Shown here one piece after another: positions 47,433-57,589 of a stretch of 64,000 nt of DNA. Each line of letters opens with the position of its first letter. Within the stretch, counting starts at the first letter, position 1. The position numbers and the translations under genes are program-made. The stretch spans positions 3,844,001 to 3,908,000 of the forward strand of contig JAGPXD010000003.1 of the NCBI GenBank assembly GCA_020746995.1, read 5' to 3'. This DNA comes from Plectosphaerella cucumerina. Lineage: Eukaryota; Ascomycota; Sordariomycetes; Glomerellales; Plectosphaerellaceae. The notes below the pieces were generated by a model. The model was not told the origin of the DNA. It saw only the letters and a list, made by a program, of their open reading frames with translations, and did not search any database.

Positions 47433-48089
47433 GGATTCGAACATCCAGTCAAATTTCGCCGAGCCGCATCGAAGGACACATTCAAGGTCAGCCCATCAGG
47501 CCACGAGCGAGGGACTCCCGACCGTGGCTGGAAGTCGCCACTCGTAGCGTTCAAGTGTCGCCTTTCCTCCTTTTCAAGACCAGTACTCTGCCGATGGACA
47601 GCCACATTTTTGGGCACGCGGACAAACGTCTGATCGGCTGCAGTTTCTTCCCATGACACATTCCGAGTCGCTCTGGAAGCCAAGACCGGCATCACGCCAC
47701 CGACTCCGAGTCTTCCTCGCGGCCTCGCGCGTGCAGGGCCGGCTCTTAGGTCGATAAGTCGCCTGCGTGCCCAGAATCCGCTAGGCGAGCCGGCACGTCT
47801 AAAATGCTTCTTCAGGAGCCGGTGGCGTTCCGACTGCGGAAATAGTTGCGCAGATAGCCAGGGGCGGCATCATCCCATGTGGGCTGTTGATCCTTCGCGG
47901 CCGACGGCTCGGAAACCGAGCTCATACCGAAAACACCATGGAGGCAGGCATGTTACGAGGAGACAAACATTGCTCAGATAGGAACAAGAGAGTGCCATGG
48001 CTAACTTCAAGTGTGACTTTAGCGAGGTGTACAACACGTCGTCAAAATGAAGCCTTCATTTTTGTCTGCTGAACCGGCAAAAAGGAATG
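47433..48089. other. Intergenic region, no gene seen
   Basis: The region lies between the transporter promoter and tRNA-Met. It has only short frames. Confidence 0.4.
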
Positions 48090-48192
48090 TGTCCGGAGTG
48101 AGGCTCGAACTCACGACCTTTGGATTGGATTTCCTGTTTCCAGGCAACTCATACTATGAGACCAACGCTCTAACCAACTGAGCCATCCAGAC
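48090..48192 (-). tRNA. trnM(CAU): tRNA-Met (CAU), elongator type, with intron
   Basis: Acceptor stem GTCTGGA pairs with TCCGGAC with one G-T pair, and the discriminator is A. The D arm is GCTCAGTTGGTTAGAGC. The T arm GTGAG-TTCGAGC-CTCAC is perfect. Anticodon CAT is at 48156-48158. A 29-nt intron (48126-48154) sits after position 37; within it ATGAG can pair with CTCAT around the anticodon, the expected anticodon-intron helix. A mature length of 74 nt, a G1-C72 pair and a standard T loop mark it as elongator, not initiator. The T31-T39 mismatch also occurs in yeast elongator tRNA-Met. Confidence 0.92.
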
Positions 48193-48392
48193 CCGCTTCA
48201 TGTTTTACCAAGGCTTTTTTGCATATTATGTAAGGATTCCTGTGTATCAAAGACCACCTCAGAGCAAACCTGGAAGCCCGTGACTGTCTTCTTCCAGGCA
48301 AAAGCTGATAATCTTGAAGAACAGCATATAACTGTCTGTGACTCTAATCTCAAAAAGTTAAGCCGATCTCAGATCATTGGTTGTGCGGCTCT

Positions 48393-48960
48393 TCAACCGG
48401 GTACAGGTCCAAAACAGGTTGGCTGATGTACCTCACCGACCTCGGACTGGACGGACGAGACGTGACTCGAAAAGACGGACTTGACCAGAGCGACGTTGTC
48501 GCTGCTGGCCTTGACGGTCCGCTTGCCAGCAGGCTCGTTGTCGGCGGCGATTCGGTGGCAGCACAGCGCGGGCTCCTCATGCCAGATGCAGTTGCCGCAG
48601 GCCAGACCAAAGTAGCCGGGAAGGGACACGCAATCAAAGAAGGGCCAGTTCGAATACACCCCTCCGTCGCTGGTGGTGACGGTCTATCGAGACTCGCAGC
48701 AGTTGCATGGGGCATTCGGATTGCCGAAACCTTGGACGATGAGGGACTTGATCCCGTTAGAGTTGACAACCCCCACCATCTACACAGGCGTAAACACATT
48801 TGTTGATTCACCTTAATACGGCATCAGCACTGTTAAACGCCCAGGACTTACTCTCTCCAAGCAACTCGTTGACTTCGTCACCACCCGTAAGCGGGTGGCA
48901 TTGACGGCATCGACCCCAAACTTCAGGGTAAAGGTAAAGTTGACGGCATGGAGCTGAGAC
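48393..48960 (-). pseudogene. Relic of a Cys-rich (DUF3716-like) protein gene
   Basis: Two exon-like blocks join in phase: one ending at 48852 (reading VDAVNATRLRV...SCLER) with donor GTAAGT, and one from 48779 (acceptor GTGTAG) to the TGA at 48393. The second contains PCNCC, then WPFFDCVSLPGYF, ACGNCIWH and CCHR, the cysteine and GYF spacing of the fungal DUF3716 family. An in-frame TAG at 48684-48686 (context CGA TAG ACC) breaks it between the two cysteine clusters. The 5' end is unclear; another donor-like GTGAGT lies near 48995. CAG to TAG is a CpA-to-TpA change, as in repeat-induced point mutation. Family recall is moderate; the break is seen directly. Confidence 0.6.
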
Positions 48961-49025
48961 CGGCGAAAACAGGCCCTCCGGCAGAGAAGGTACTCACCGA
49001 GCTTGCCAAGGATCGAGAGAACCAA

Positions 49026-50352
49026 GTAAACCCCTTTTAGACTACTTGCATGCTTGTCAGCCGGTTCATCTTGCGAGTCGGCTAGAGGGACTCTAAGATT
49101 TCCAATTCGCAGGAAACCGACATCTTAGACCCGCGCTAAGGTTGAATCGTGAGTTGTAAGTAATACCCTGATTAAAATCACAGTCGAATCGTCGAATTTG
49201 AATGTTTTCAACCTTGATTAGTCGAGCAAGGTGGTCTTTTGTGAGAAATCTCAGGACGTTACTTCCGTCGTAGACAGGATAGTTTAGGGTTTAGTCGGAC
49301 CTCCTTCCCCGTGGAAAATAAGGAAGTAGCTTTAGGAAGGAAGGAACATATTTGGAAGTCACGTTAATACGTCGGAAGGGTCTAAATCCGACGTAGATAC
49401 GGGATTTCGACACGGACAACCATGGCATCGACATAGCTCTAGTCTGTCCGCGCCATGGTCGCCGACAGCAAGACGGAACACATCGTCCGACTGACACAGT
49501 GAGTCGGCGACATATACCTTGTCGATCCGCAGTCGATTTCCTAGCCGATGCGCATCGTCGAACACATACATGCACAGCGACGCCCGACACAGCCGACACC
49601 AGTGACCCGACCGACAACGACACAACCTCAGACACCGACAGCACGCCGCCGGCACATCACCACACGCTGTCTTCACGCAAAAAGCCGAATGAGGGGCTCA
49701 ACATCCGCATCTCCGTCGACAAGTCGATATCCCGCTCGATGATGACTGCCCCCAACAGCCTCGACACGACTGCGACTGGCGGGCTCGTATCCCAGTCCTG
49801 CCTCCTGATCGATGGTGAACATCCACAACAGCCGAACACAACACCGACTGAGCATCACGTGACCGTCTCTACATTCTGCCAACCTCATCTCCTCACCTTC
49901 ATCCATGACAACCTCCAAACACGACACGACCGACAATCACGTGACCGTGCGGATTCTCCAGGGGCTCGCACTATGCATCTCCCCACCACAAAGCACCCAT
50001 CACGATTCCTTGGCAACTCTGCATGCTGCCACATCCGACAGTCCGTCTGATCTTCCTCTCCTTTAACTCACACACCTTCTGAATGCTACACGTGATCACG
50101 TGCTTCCGCCTCAAAGCACCCATCCCTTAGCGTGCCTTCCCTTCAGTTTGCTCAGTCTCCAAAGGCATCAGGCAATCACTCTGGCACCCCACAACTCGTC
50201 CTCACAGAGACTTCTCGCTTAATTATCAGACGAGGCCGCTTTCTCGGCCTTCTTCCTCTTCTTCCCTTACCAATCTTGTCCCAAGCCACCTCAACTTCAC
50301 CCTCTACAACCCTCCATCCGCCCTCCCCTCTCTTCCGTCCGAGCACACAGCA
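49026..50352. other. Low-complexity and AT-rich region upstream of the SET gene
   Basis: 49080-49330 is AT-rich with many TA steps. 49500-50050 is rich in ACA/GAC-like repeats and gives an Asp/Thr/His-rich open frame that looks spurious. TCACGTGACCGT occurs at 49855 and 49937, and another CACGTG sits near 50096; they may be E-box-type sites for the SET-MYND gene. Confidence 0.45.
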
Positions 50353-52125
50353 ATGGCCAGCGACGGTACCATCTTCGAACTCGTGCCCATCGCGGGCAAG
50401 GGAATGGGCCTCCGTGCCACCGTGCCCATTCCCAAGGGCACACGAATTATGGGCGACAAGGCCCTCATCACCTTCGACCTCAATGAGGCGGAGAGCACCC
50501 TGGCCGATTACATCGACACAGTCCGGCCCAAGGTGGCCAAGCTGAAGGAGAAGCACCGCGCTTCTTACAATCTTTACATGACACTCGCCAACATCTACCC
50601 AGATGACGGCAAGCTCGAGAACAAGGAGGCGGGCATCGCGCGGACGAGCTCGATCCTCCTCCAAACCAACCCCGACCAGCACGCGGTCTTCCCCAATGCG
50701 GCCCGTCTCAACCACTCATGCAACCCCAATGCATACTACAGCTGGAACGAGGCCATTGGCCGCCTCACAGTCCACGCTGTACGAGACATCAAGGAGGGTG
50801 AAGAGATCACCATCCACTACCACCTCGCGGTCGAGACACAGGCCAACCGACAGCACCGCCACGCTCTTGCCTTCCGATTCATCTGCAAGTGTGCAGTCTG
50901 TGTCGCCCCCCTCCCCGCTCGCCGTCAGCGCGACAACCTTCTCTGCGTCCTCCGCAAACATCTCGACGTCTTCGACAGCGGCAGGATTGATGAAATCAAG
51001 CTCGAAGACGGCAACCTCGCCCTACGACACTCACGCGAACTCATCGAAGTCGCCGAAGCCGCGGGCATGTCCAACACCATCATCTCAGATGCACTTCGCG
51101 AGGCCGCCATGACTTGCATCTTCAACAGCGACCAGGCACGTGCCAACATCTTCGCCCAGAAGGCGTACGAGACACGACTCGTTCTCGAAGGCCCCGACAG
51201 CGTCAATGTCAAGAAGTTGGCCAAGTTCGCCAAAAACCCCGCCAACTACAAGGACTTTGGCATCACCGATGACTGGAAGAGCAAACCCCAGGACATCCCG
51301 ACCGACATGAACGACACCGAGTTTGAGAAGTGGCTCTGGCGCATCTCCGACGACGCCTTCCTCTGGACCAAGTCCAATCTCCGTCCCATTCTCGGCGACT
51401 TCTCCGACATCAAGCTCTTCCCCCTCTTCGGCCAGATTCCCGCCGTTAACGAGCTCGATCCCAGGTACTGGCACTTCAACGGGACCAGCAACACCATCAC
51501 TGCCCTCAAGTTCTGGGCCCTCCTCGGCGAGATTGTCAGCGTCGACATCACCGACCGCCTCAAGCTCATCGTCAAGGACAAGATCGGCACTACTTTCCCT
51601 GTCATTTTCCAGACTCCCAACCATGGAATCGAGCTGGGCATCCCATCCCTTCGCATTGGAAATGCCTTCGCAATCATTAGTGCTGAGCGTCGCATGATGC
51701 CGGGAGAAGTGACCCAAGGCATCGTCCAGCGTCGTGCTGCCATGACCAAGGTATGCCTCATGTACTTTACTCACATATTCATAGCTGACTTTTACAGATT
51801 TTCAACATGAACCTTGTTCGTCTCCTGGAGCTCAGCGACATTGCCAAGAAGTACGCTGTGGAGGACGATGATGGCAACAAGAAGTGCCAAGGCTGTGACA
51901 AGCTGTCCGAGGAGCTGAAGTCCCATTGCTCCAAATGCAATATGATGTTCTACTGCAACCGGGTATGTTGTTCTCACACAAGACTTTCTCTCATCTTTGA
52001 CTAATGGTTTGCAGGAGTGCCAGGTCCGCGCGTGGAAGGAGAAGGGCCACAAGAACGACTGCGCTCAACTCGCCACCAAGGAGATCTCCGGCCTCCTCTG
52101 CTGCACCTGGGAGTCTTTCGAGTAA
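50353..52125 (+). CDS. SET-domain protein with C-terminal MYND zinc finger
   Basis: Probably a protein lysine methyltransferase-like factor. Three exons (50353-51750, 51798-51962, 52015-52125) give 557 residues. The SET domain is N-terminal: GKGMGLRATVPIPKGTRI, the SAM-binding NHSCNPNA at about 120, and EEITIHYH, followed by a CKCAVC cysteine cluster. A helical middle region follows. The MYND finger is at the extreme C terminus and complete: Cys496, 499, 510, 513, 519, 523, His533 and Cys537. In SMYD proteins MYND interrupts SET, so this order differs. The intron between CNR and ECQ splits the finger and restores it. Substrate unknown. Confidence 0.88.
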
Positions 52126-52982
52126 CCGCTCAATGCTTCCAGCCTGATCTTGGTTTTCAAGCGACGAACAAGACTTTTGCAGAGTCAGTGGAAATGCATG
52201 GCATGACGGCACGACTCACGATACCCGACTCCTCAATGAGCTTTGACGACTTGCATCAATTGAGGAATGATAACATGATGAATGAATAATACGGGAATGG
52301 GAAAGAAACGAGAGCGAAGCGACTACTAGTACAGAGACGCTCATGGACTGGACGGTAATGAATGGCAAGGGCATAGATTGAGGATCAAGGGATGGCTTGG
52401 GTGACACAGCAGTCAGGAGGTACAAGCTCGACTGACACCGGCGAGCAACACCAATGCAGCCAGCTCGATTCTACCATGAAATGCTATGCTTTCTCACCCC
52501 TCATTTGTTTGAAAACTTCCCACCGTGATATTATTTTTGCCCGTGATTTAAAACAGCGATCCAACTCAATTGACCAGCTTCCGGGGCCTGATTGCTGCAG
52601 TCGTGGCAGATAGCGACCGTGCCGGTGCAGCGCGACGCGTTAACTTCACCTGCCAGCCCTCCCCATCAATCAATCCCTCCCCAAAAAGAAAAGATAACAA
52701 ATCGGTAGCAAAAGAAATCCAGCAAGGGCCTTCTCAGTCGTGTCACAAGCCAAAAAGTACGGCCGTCTCCTCTCCCCTCTCCCAACCCCATTCCCGACCG
52801 ACTACATTCCAGCAGTGTCGCGTCATTGGCAGCACAAACTCGGGGCGCACTTGCGCGTCACCATTGCCGCTGGCGCGCCCGAACTCCTCCCCCAAAGGGA
52901 AGGAGAGAGCAAAGCCACACCCCCCGTTACATCCCGTCCTCCATCTTTCCACCTTCATCTCCATCATCAGCAAAACATCGCA
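52126..52982. promoter_or_regulatory. Upstream region of the promethin-like gene
   Basis: The region holds pyrimidine-rich sequence and an AT-rich segment near 52500-52560. Open frames entering the next gene from here are leader. No other gene is seen. Confidence 0.4.
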
Positions 52983-53545
52983 ATGGCCCCCACGTACGAC
53001 ATCGACACCGTCAAGGCTTCCGCCCAGGACAACGCGCGCGGCGTCGTGGCATTCAGCCAGCGCCAGCTCGACCGCGTCGTCAGCCCCTCCAAGCGACAGG
53101 ACGTCTACGCCGGCGCCTCGGACTTTGCCCACGAGCGACCTCTGCTCTTCGTGCGTCTCCCTCTTCCTCCCTCGCCTCCCTTGCGTCCGTCAAGCTAACA
53201 CTTCTCCCGCGACAGGCCTTCGTGCTCTTCCAGGCGCTCTTCTCCTTCCTGCCCATCGTAACCTTCTCCATCTTCGCCCTCTCGACAGTGGCCTTTGCGC
53301 TCGGCGCCGCCCTTATATTCGCCCTCTTCTGGATCGGCGTCGCCCTCCTCGTCCTCGTCCCTACAATCTTCCTCACCAGCTCCATTGGTGTGCTTGTCTG
53401 GCTCTGGGCCGCGGGCACGTTCGTCGTCGCGCGCAAGCTGTGGAGTCTCGCGCCTGCCGAGCAGCAGCAGCAGCTGCACCACCACAACGCGCACGGCACG
53501 AACGGGGAGAAGAAGACGAGCGTCGTCATCAAGACTGAGCAGTGA
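52983..53545 (+). CDS. Promethin/LDO-like lipid-droplet membrane protein
   Basis: Two exons (52983-53150, 53216-53545) give 165 residues. The N-terminal 55 residues are soluble (QRQLDRVVSPSKRQDVYAG). A long hydrophobic block from about 57 to 130 contains two or three closely spaced segments with short turns (FVLFQALFSFLPIVTFSIFA; VALLVLVPTIFLTSSIGVLV), as in the hairpin of promethin/LDAF1 and yeast Ldo16/45, which partner seipin at lipid-droplet biogenesis sites. The tail is Gln/His-rich with a CAG-repeat run of five Gln. The family call is from layout and composition and is probable, not proven. The small hairpin could also suit a reticulon-like ER shaping protein. Confidence 0.65.
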
Positions 53546-53927
53546 GAATGGGACACACATGGGACAATTGACGGCGTTCGGACTGGGATGGAACGGGACT
53601 GGGAAAATAATACATGGATACCCCCCTTGGCTCCTCTAGGAGGGAGCAGCACACGATTACGATTCGATCCGGCCATGCCGGAGACTGTGCAGAATTAGGC
53701 TTTTCGTGCTTCTTCGCACCAATTTCACTTCCTCTTTGCTTCTGCTTGCTCCTAGGTATATTACGAAATGCAATGCTATGTATGCCCCCGTCGCGGCCTC
53801 CCTCTCCCGACGCCAAACAATGCTCCAAGACGGCCGTGGGGCGGTCCCAGGCCAGGAAAGGGTATATGATGATGTATAGTAAGGAGACCACCTCCAGAAC
53901 TCTAGACTCGACTTCGAACACGGACCT
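53546..53927. other. Convergent 3' flanks, no gene seen
   Basis: The region lies between the promethin-like gene and the 3' end of FHIP. No supported feature. Confidence 0.4.
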
Positions 53928-56900
53928 TCAAGCGAAGCGCACCTCGTTGAACACGCCAGCCCGGACCTGCACCAGCGCTGCGAGCTCGAAGAGGAAGCTC
54001 TGCAAGATGATGACGTTTGTGATGATGTGCGACACGGACGCCGTGCGGTCCTGCGCCTTGTCGCTGCCTGCTCCATCGTCGTCGCCATCTTCATCGTCGT
54101 CGTCAGGCCGGATGAGCACGTTGGAGTCCTCACCGCGAGCCTCGCCGCCATCCTCTTCGTCGTGCTCGTCCTCATCATCTTCCTCGTCGTCGTCCTGAGG
54201 CGGCGGCAAGTGCGGTGTGAAGCGCTCGCCACCGGGCTCCTGCCGAGGCTTCTCCAGTCGCAACGGGATAGCCTCGAGCTTGCCGTCTGGCAGCCCAACC
54301 CTGCGGGCAAGGATGCTCTGGTCCACCTGCGCGAAGGCGGCCTGCTGGCTTGCGGCAATGGGATCGAATGGGTCGTCCTTGGCGGTGCTACTTGCGGGGG
54401 AGTAACTCCGCGGCGGTCCGCTCCTCGCCGGGTTCTCATAGTTGAGGGGAAACTCCTTGGGCGGCACCGGCGGCCGTGATGAGGGTGTGTTGATGCCGTA
54501 GCCACCGGCCATGGACGAGGCCGCTGCCGGGGTGGGGCTGGCTGTCCCGGAGCCCCGGTTCGAGTTTGAGCGGCCGCGAGGGGTGCCGGAGCGACTGGGC
54601 GTGCTGATCTCAGACAAGAGACGCTGAGCGAAGCCTTCGAGAGCCGACGGCCTCGCGGGCGAGGCACTGCGCGAGACACCCTCCATGCTTGGGCGCTCAG
54701 GTGTCTGCGTGTGGCTGTGCTGATGGGGAGTGCCTCCTCTCCGTTGCGGCATGGGGGTGGCGTACGCCGTATCGGCGGTCGAGAAGGCGTCGCGGCGCAT
54801 CTGCAGTAGGTCGTCGAAACGCGGGACCGTGCCGCGGTATTCGGTCACCTGCTTGCACAGCTGCTGCAGCACGACGAGGATGCGAGGGAGGGCAGCGGTC
54901 TGCCATAACGGGGCTCGGCGGCAGTCCTCGACGTCTTTGAGCTTCTGGGCCTCTGCGGTTGCGGTCTCGATGTCATCCGCCAACGGCGCCAGTGGGGTGG
55001 CGGGCGTTTTCGGCGTGGTGGGTGACGTGGGCCGGGATGGCTGCTCTTCGTAGGCATATCGTTGTGGCGAACGGAGCAGCCAGCCCTCGATGGTCATGTA
55101 CCCGCAGACGGCCAGGTCGATGATGGTCTCCGTCAGGGAGAGGTTCGTGTCGACGGGGTTGATGAAGAATGTCTCCAGAAGGTCGATAAGCGTGCTAAGC
55201 AACGGATCATCTGGCCGGAGGGTGTGTTCACGAACGTCCCGCGGTGCCCCTGGCAGGCTGTCAGGGATCGGGGGCAGCTCATGGTTGTTGGTGGATATCC
55301 GTGGCGCGATCATCTTGAGCGAGCAGGGATGCCCTTCGATGCGAGAAGTCGTGTCTTTGAGCACACCCTCGTAAATCGCATCAAAGTTCTCCTGGCCGCC
55401 GATGGAGCTGGCCAGAGTCATTAGATACTCAATCTCCTGCTCGTGAGCACCAATGGTGCGCTGTGCCGTCTCTCCACGGGTGCCTTCGGTCCTTAGCAGG
55501 GTGAGAACGGCGTATCGGTGATGGCGCTTAAGAATCGCCGACACGAGCTGCAGCGTCACGTGGATGGTCTGCTGATTGTGAGACCGCAGGCAGGCCAGGA
55601 TGAGATCGACCAGGTTGAAGAGAAGCGGGGAGGCGGTCATTTCCGTGTTGGTTTGCGCCATCATGGACGCAAGGTCCATCGATTTGCGCTTGCGGGCATC
55701 GCTGATGGAAGTCCGCGAGCCCGCCCCACGTGGTGCCATATGATCGGGCAGGCCGAGGAGGTAGTGGAGGATGAGGTTGATCATGTCGGGGTGGTCGAGC
55801 GACTCGAGGATCCGCTTTAGGTACGTCAGGACAGCTACGGAAGAGCCGCCGTCAATGTCAGAGGACTCGAGGAGGGACGGGTAGCTGTAGTGGCACGAGT
55901 CAGTGGCGTGTCTCAGGACGCGGGGCAACCACAATCGAGAAGCACTCACAGCAGCTGCTGCAGGAAAATGACCTGGAAATGCTCCAGCAAGGTCTGCTTG
56001 ACCTCGACAGACTTGCAATGCTCGAGCACGTCCTGCCAGAAGAGCAGGTGCGAGAGGAAGGTCTCGAGGTGCAGCTGGAACTCCGGGGAGCACGAGCTGA
56101 CAATCTCATAGGTCGAGGTTGGGTGCTGGTAGTCGGACATGGCGAGGACAGGGGGCAGGTCGTGCGGCAGGTGGTCGATGACGAGCTTGCGGCTCAGCTG
56201 GCTATAGAGGGCGCCGAGACCGGTGGCCATGAGGGTAGACAGATCGCTCTCGACGATCCACTGCTCCAGCTGCTCGGAGCTCGCGGCCGACTCAATGATG
56301 TAGAGGAGGCCGGTGCGGGCAAAGTCGCCGACCTTGCCGTCGTGGTGGATGTAGTCCATGAGGATGTAGAAGAGGGGGAAGTCCTGCTTCTGGGTGCGGC
56401 CGGCAAAGGTGTCATGGGCCGCGCCGCCAGGCAGATCGGGAAGGGCGCGGCCGCCATCGTCTGTCTTGAACCAGGCGGGGAGGATGTCCCGGTCGAGACG
56501 GATCTTTGTGGTGATATTGAAGGCGAGTTCGACGACCTTTGCCTCGGTGTCGGAGGCGAGGCGCACACTGTTGACGCCGGTGATGCGGACGAGGAGGTTG
56601 GTGAGGCTGGCGGAGAAGGTCGGGTTCTCGACAAAGGCCTCTTCGTCCGTCTCGACGAGCGTGGCGAAGAGCGAGACGGTCTGCTTGATGATCCATTCGT
56701 TGTAGGACGACGTGGCGATCTTGCCGATGGAGATGTAGATTTGCTTCTTGGAGGCATACTGGATGCACGGGTGTGGGAGAGGGCGGCGGGTTTCGTCGGT
56801 GAGGATGTTGATCAGCTCCTGGAGGCGGATCTCGAGAGCCTCGGCGGCGTCATCGTCTTTGGTCAGGTTCGGGGTGCTTCGCCAGATTTGCTGGACGGAC

Positions 56901-57128
56901 GTCTGTTAGTCGACTTCATCGAGGGAAGGAGATGTTGGGACGCACCAGTATCTGGCTGTATTCCTTGTCGAAGCGGTGCAAACGTCGCGTGGGGTTCGTC
57001 GCATCGTCCTTACGCGAGCTGCCCGAGGACAGCGACGTGCCGGCTAAGAGGCGGGACCACTGCGAGCAAGTCAGCGATGGGCCATCATCCCAGAATGGAA
57101 GCATCTGGTGATGTCGCACAAAGTCCAT
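53928..57128 (-). CDS. fhipA: FHIP family protein (FTS-Hook interacting; RAI16-like)
   Basis: Subunit of the FTS-Hook-FHIP complex that links early endosomes to dynein in hyphae. Three exons (57128-56946, 56890-55950, 55884-53928) give 1026 residues. The N-terminal two thirds is an alpha-helical repeat-like region; LFATLVETDEEAFVENPTF and LESLDHPDMINLILHYLLGL are characteristic. Residues about 690-950 are Pro/Ser-rich and acidic, including a long Asp/Glu run. The conserved C-terminal tail SVSHIITNVIILQSFLFELAALVQVRAGVFNEVRF matches the RAI16-like family signature. For the first intron, the CCAG acceptor 15 nt after CTAAC is preferred over a closer CAG; both keep frame. Confidence 0.9.
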
Positions 57129-57589
57129 GGTTTACTGCCGAGGCATTGCCGGGCGAGGGGTATATCGGGAATGGTGTTGCATGAGGGTGTGTCGTTGTCC
57201 CCCGGAGCTTTGGGCACTCGACGTTCGGTCGGGTCGAGTCGAAAGTCGAGTCGAGGTCACGCATAAAACCGGACCAGACTTGGGACTCGCCAGGTTTCCA
57301 GGGTCCGAGTCGGGTCGAGCGTCCTGTCGCGAAATGTCATTCCGCCGGGGCGCGTTCCTGGCGGGCCGTGCTAGCGCCACATAGTGGCTGGCCAGAGGTG
57401 TGGCTCGGCATGTTTCACCCAAAGTGGCTCCACCAAGCAGGTCTGGGAAATGCAAGCTTGACACGAAATCGTTGCAACAAGCACGAATGACAGCTCACTT
57501 CTCAACATCCGATGCCCGATCCTTATCGTCCATCTTAGTTGGTAATTCTTGTTTAATATCTATCATCCTGCTTTCAGCACGAGATACAA
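57129..57589. other. Intergenic region, no gene seen
   Basis: The region holds the FHIP promoter and the 3' flank of the next minus-strand gene. It is GC-rich with repeated CGAGTC-like words at 57215-57310; no gene. Confidence 0.4.

Noticed and set aside
47425..47450. A T-arm-like hairpin around TTCGAA
   Set aside because: The loop would be eight bases if the stem pairs, and no other tRNA parts are present; the GATA site explains part of it.
49283..49294. Telomere-like TTTAGGGTTTAG
   Set aside because: Less than two repeat units, in AT-rich sequence; not enough for an interstitial telomeric repeat.
49499..50050. A 183-codon frame rich in Asp, Thr and His
   Set aside because: It comes from low-complexity ACA/GAC sequence and lacks any conserved block.
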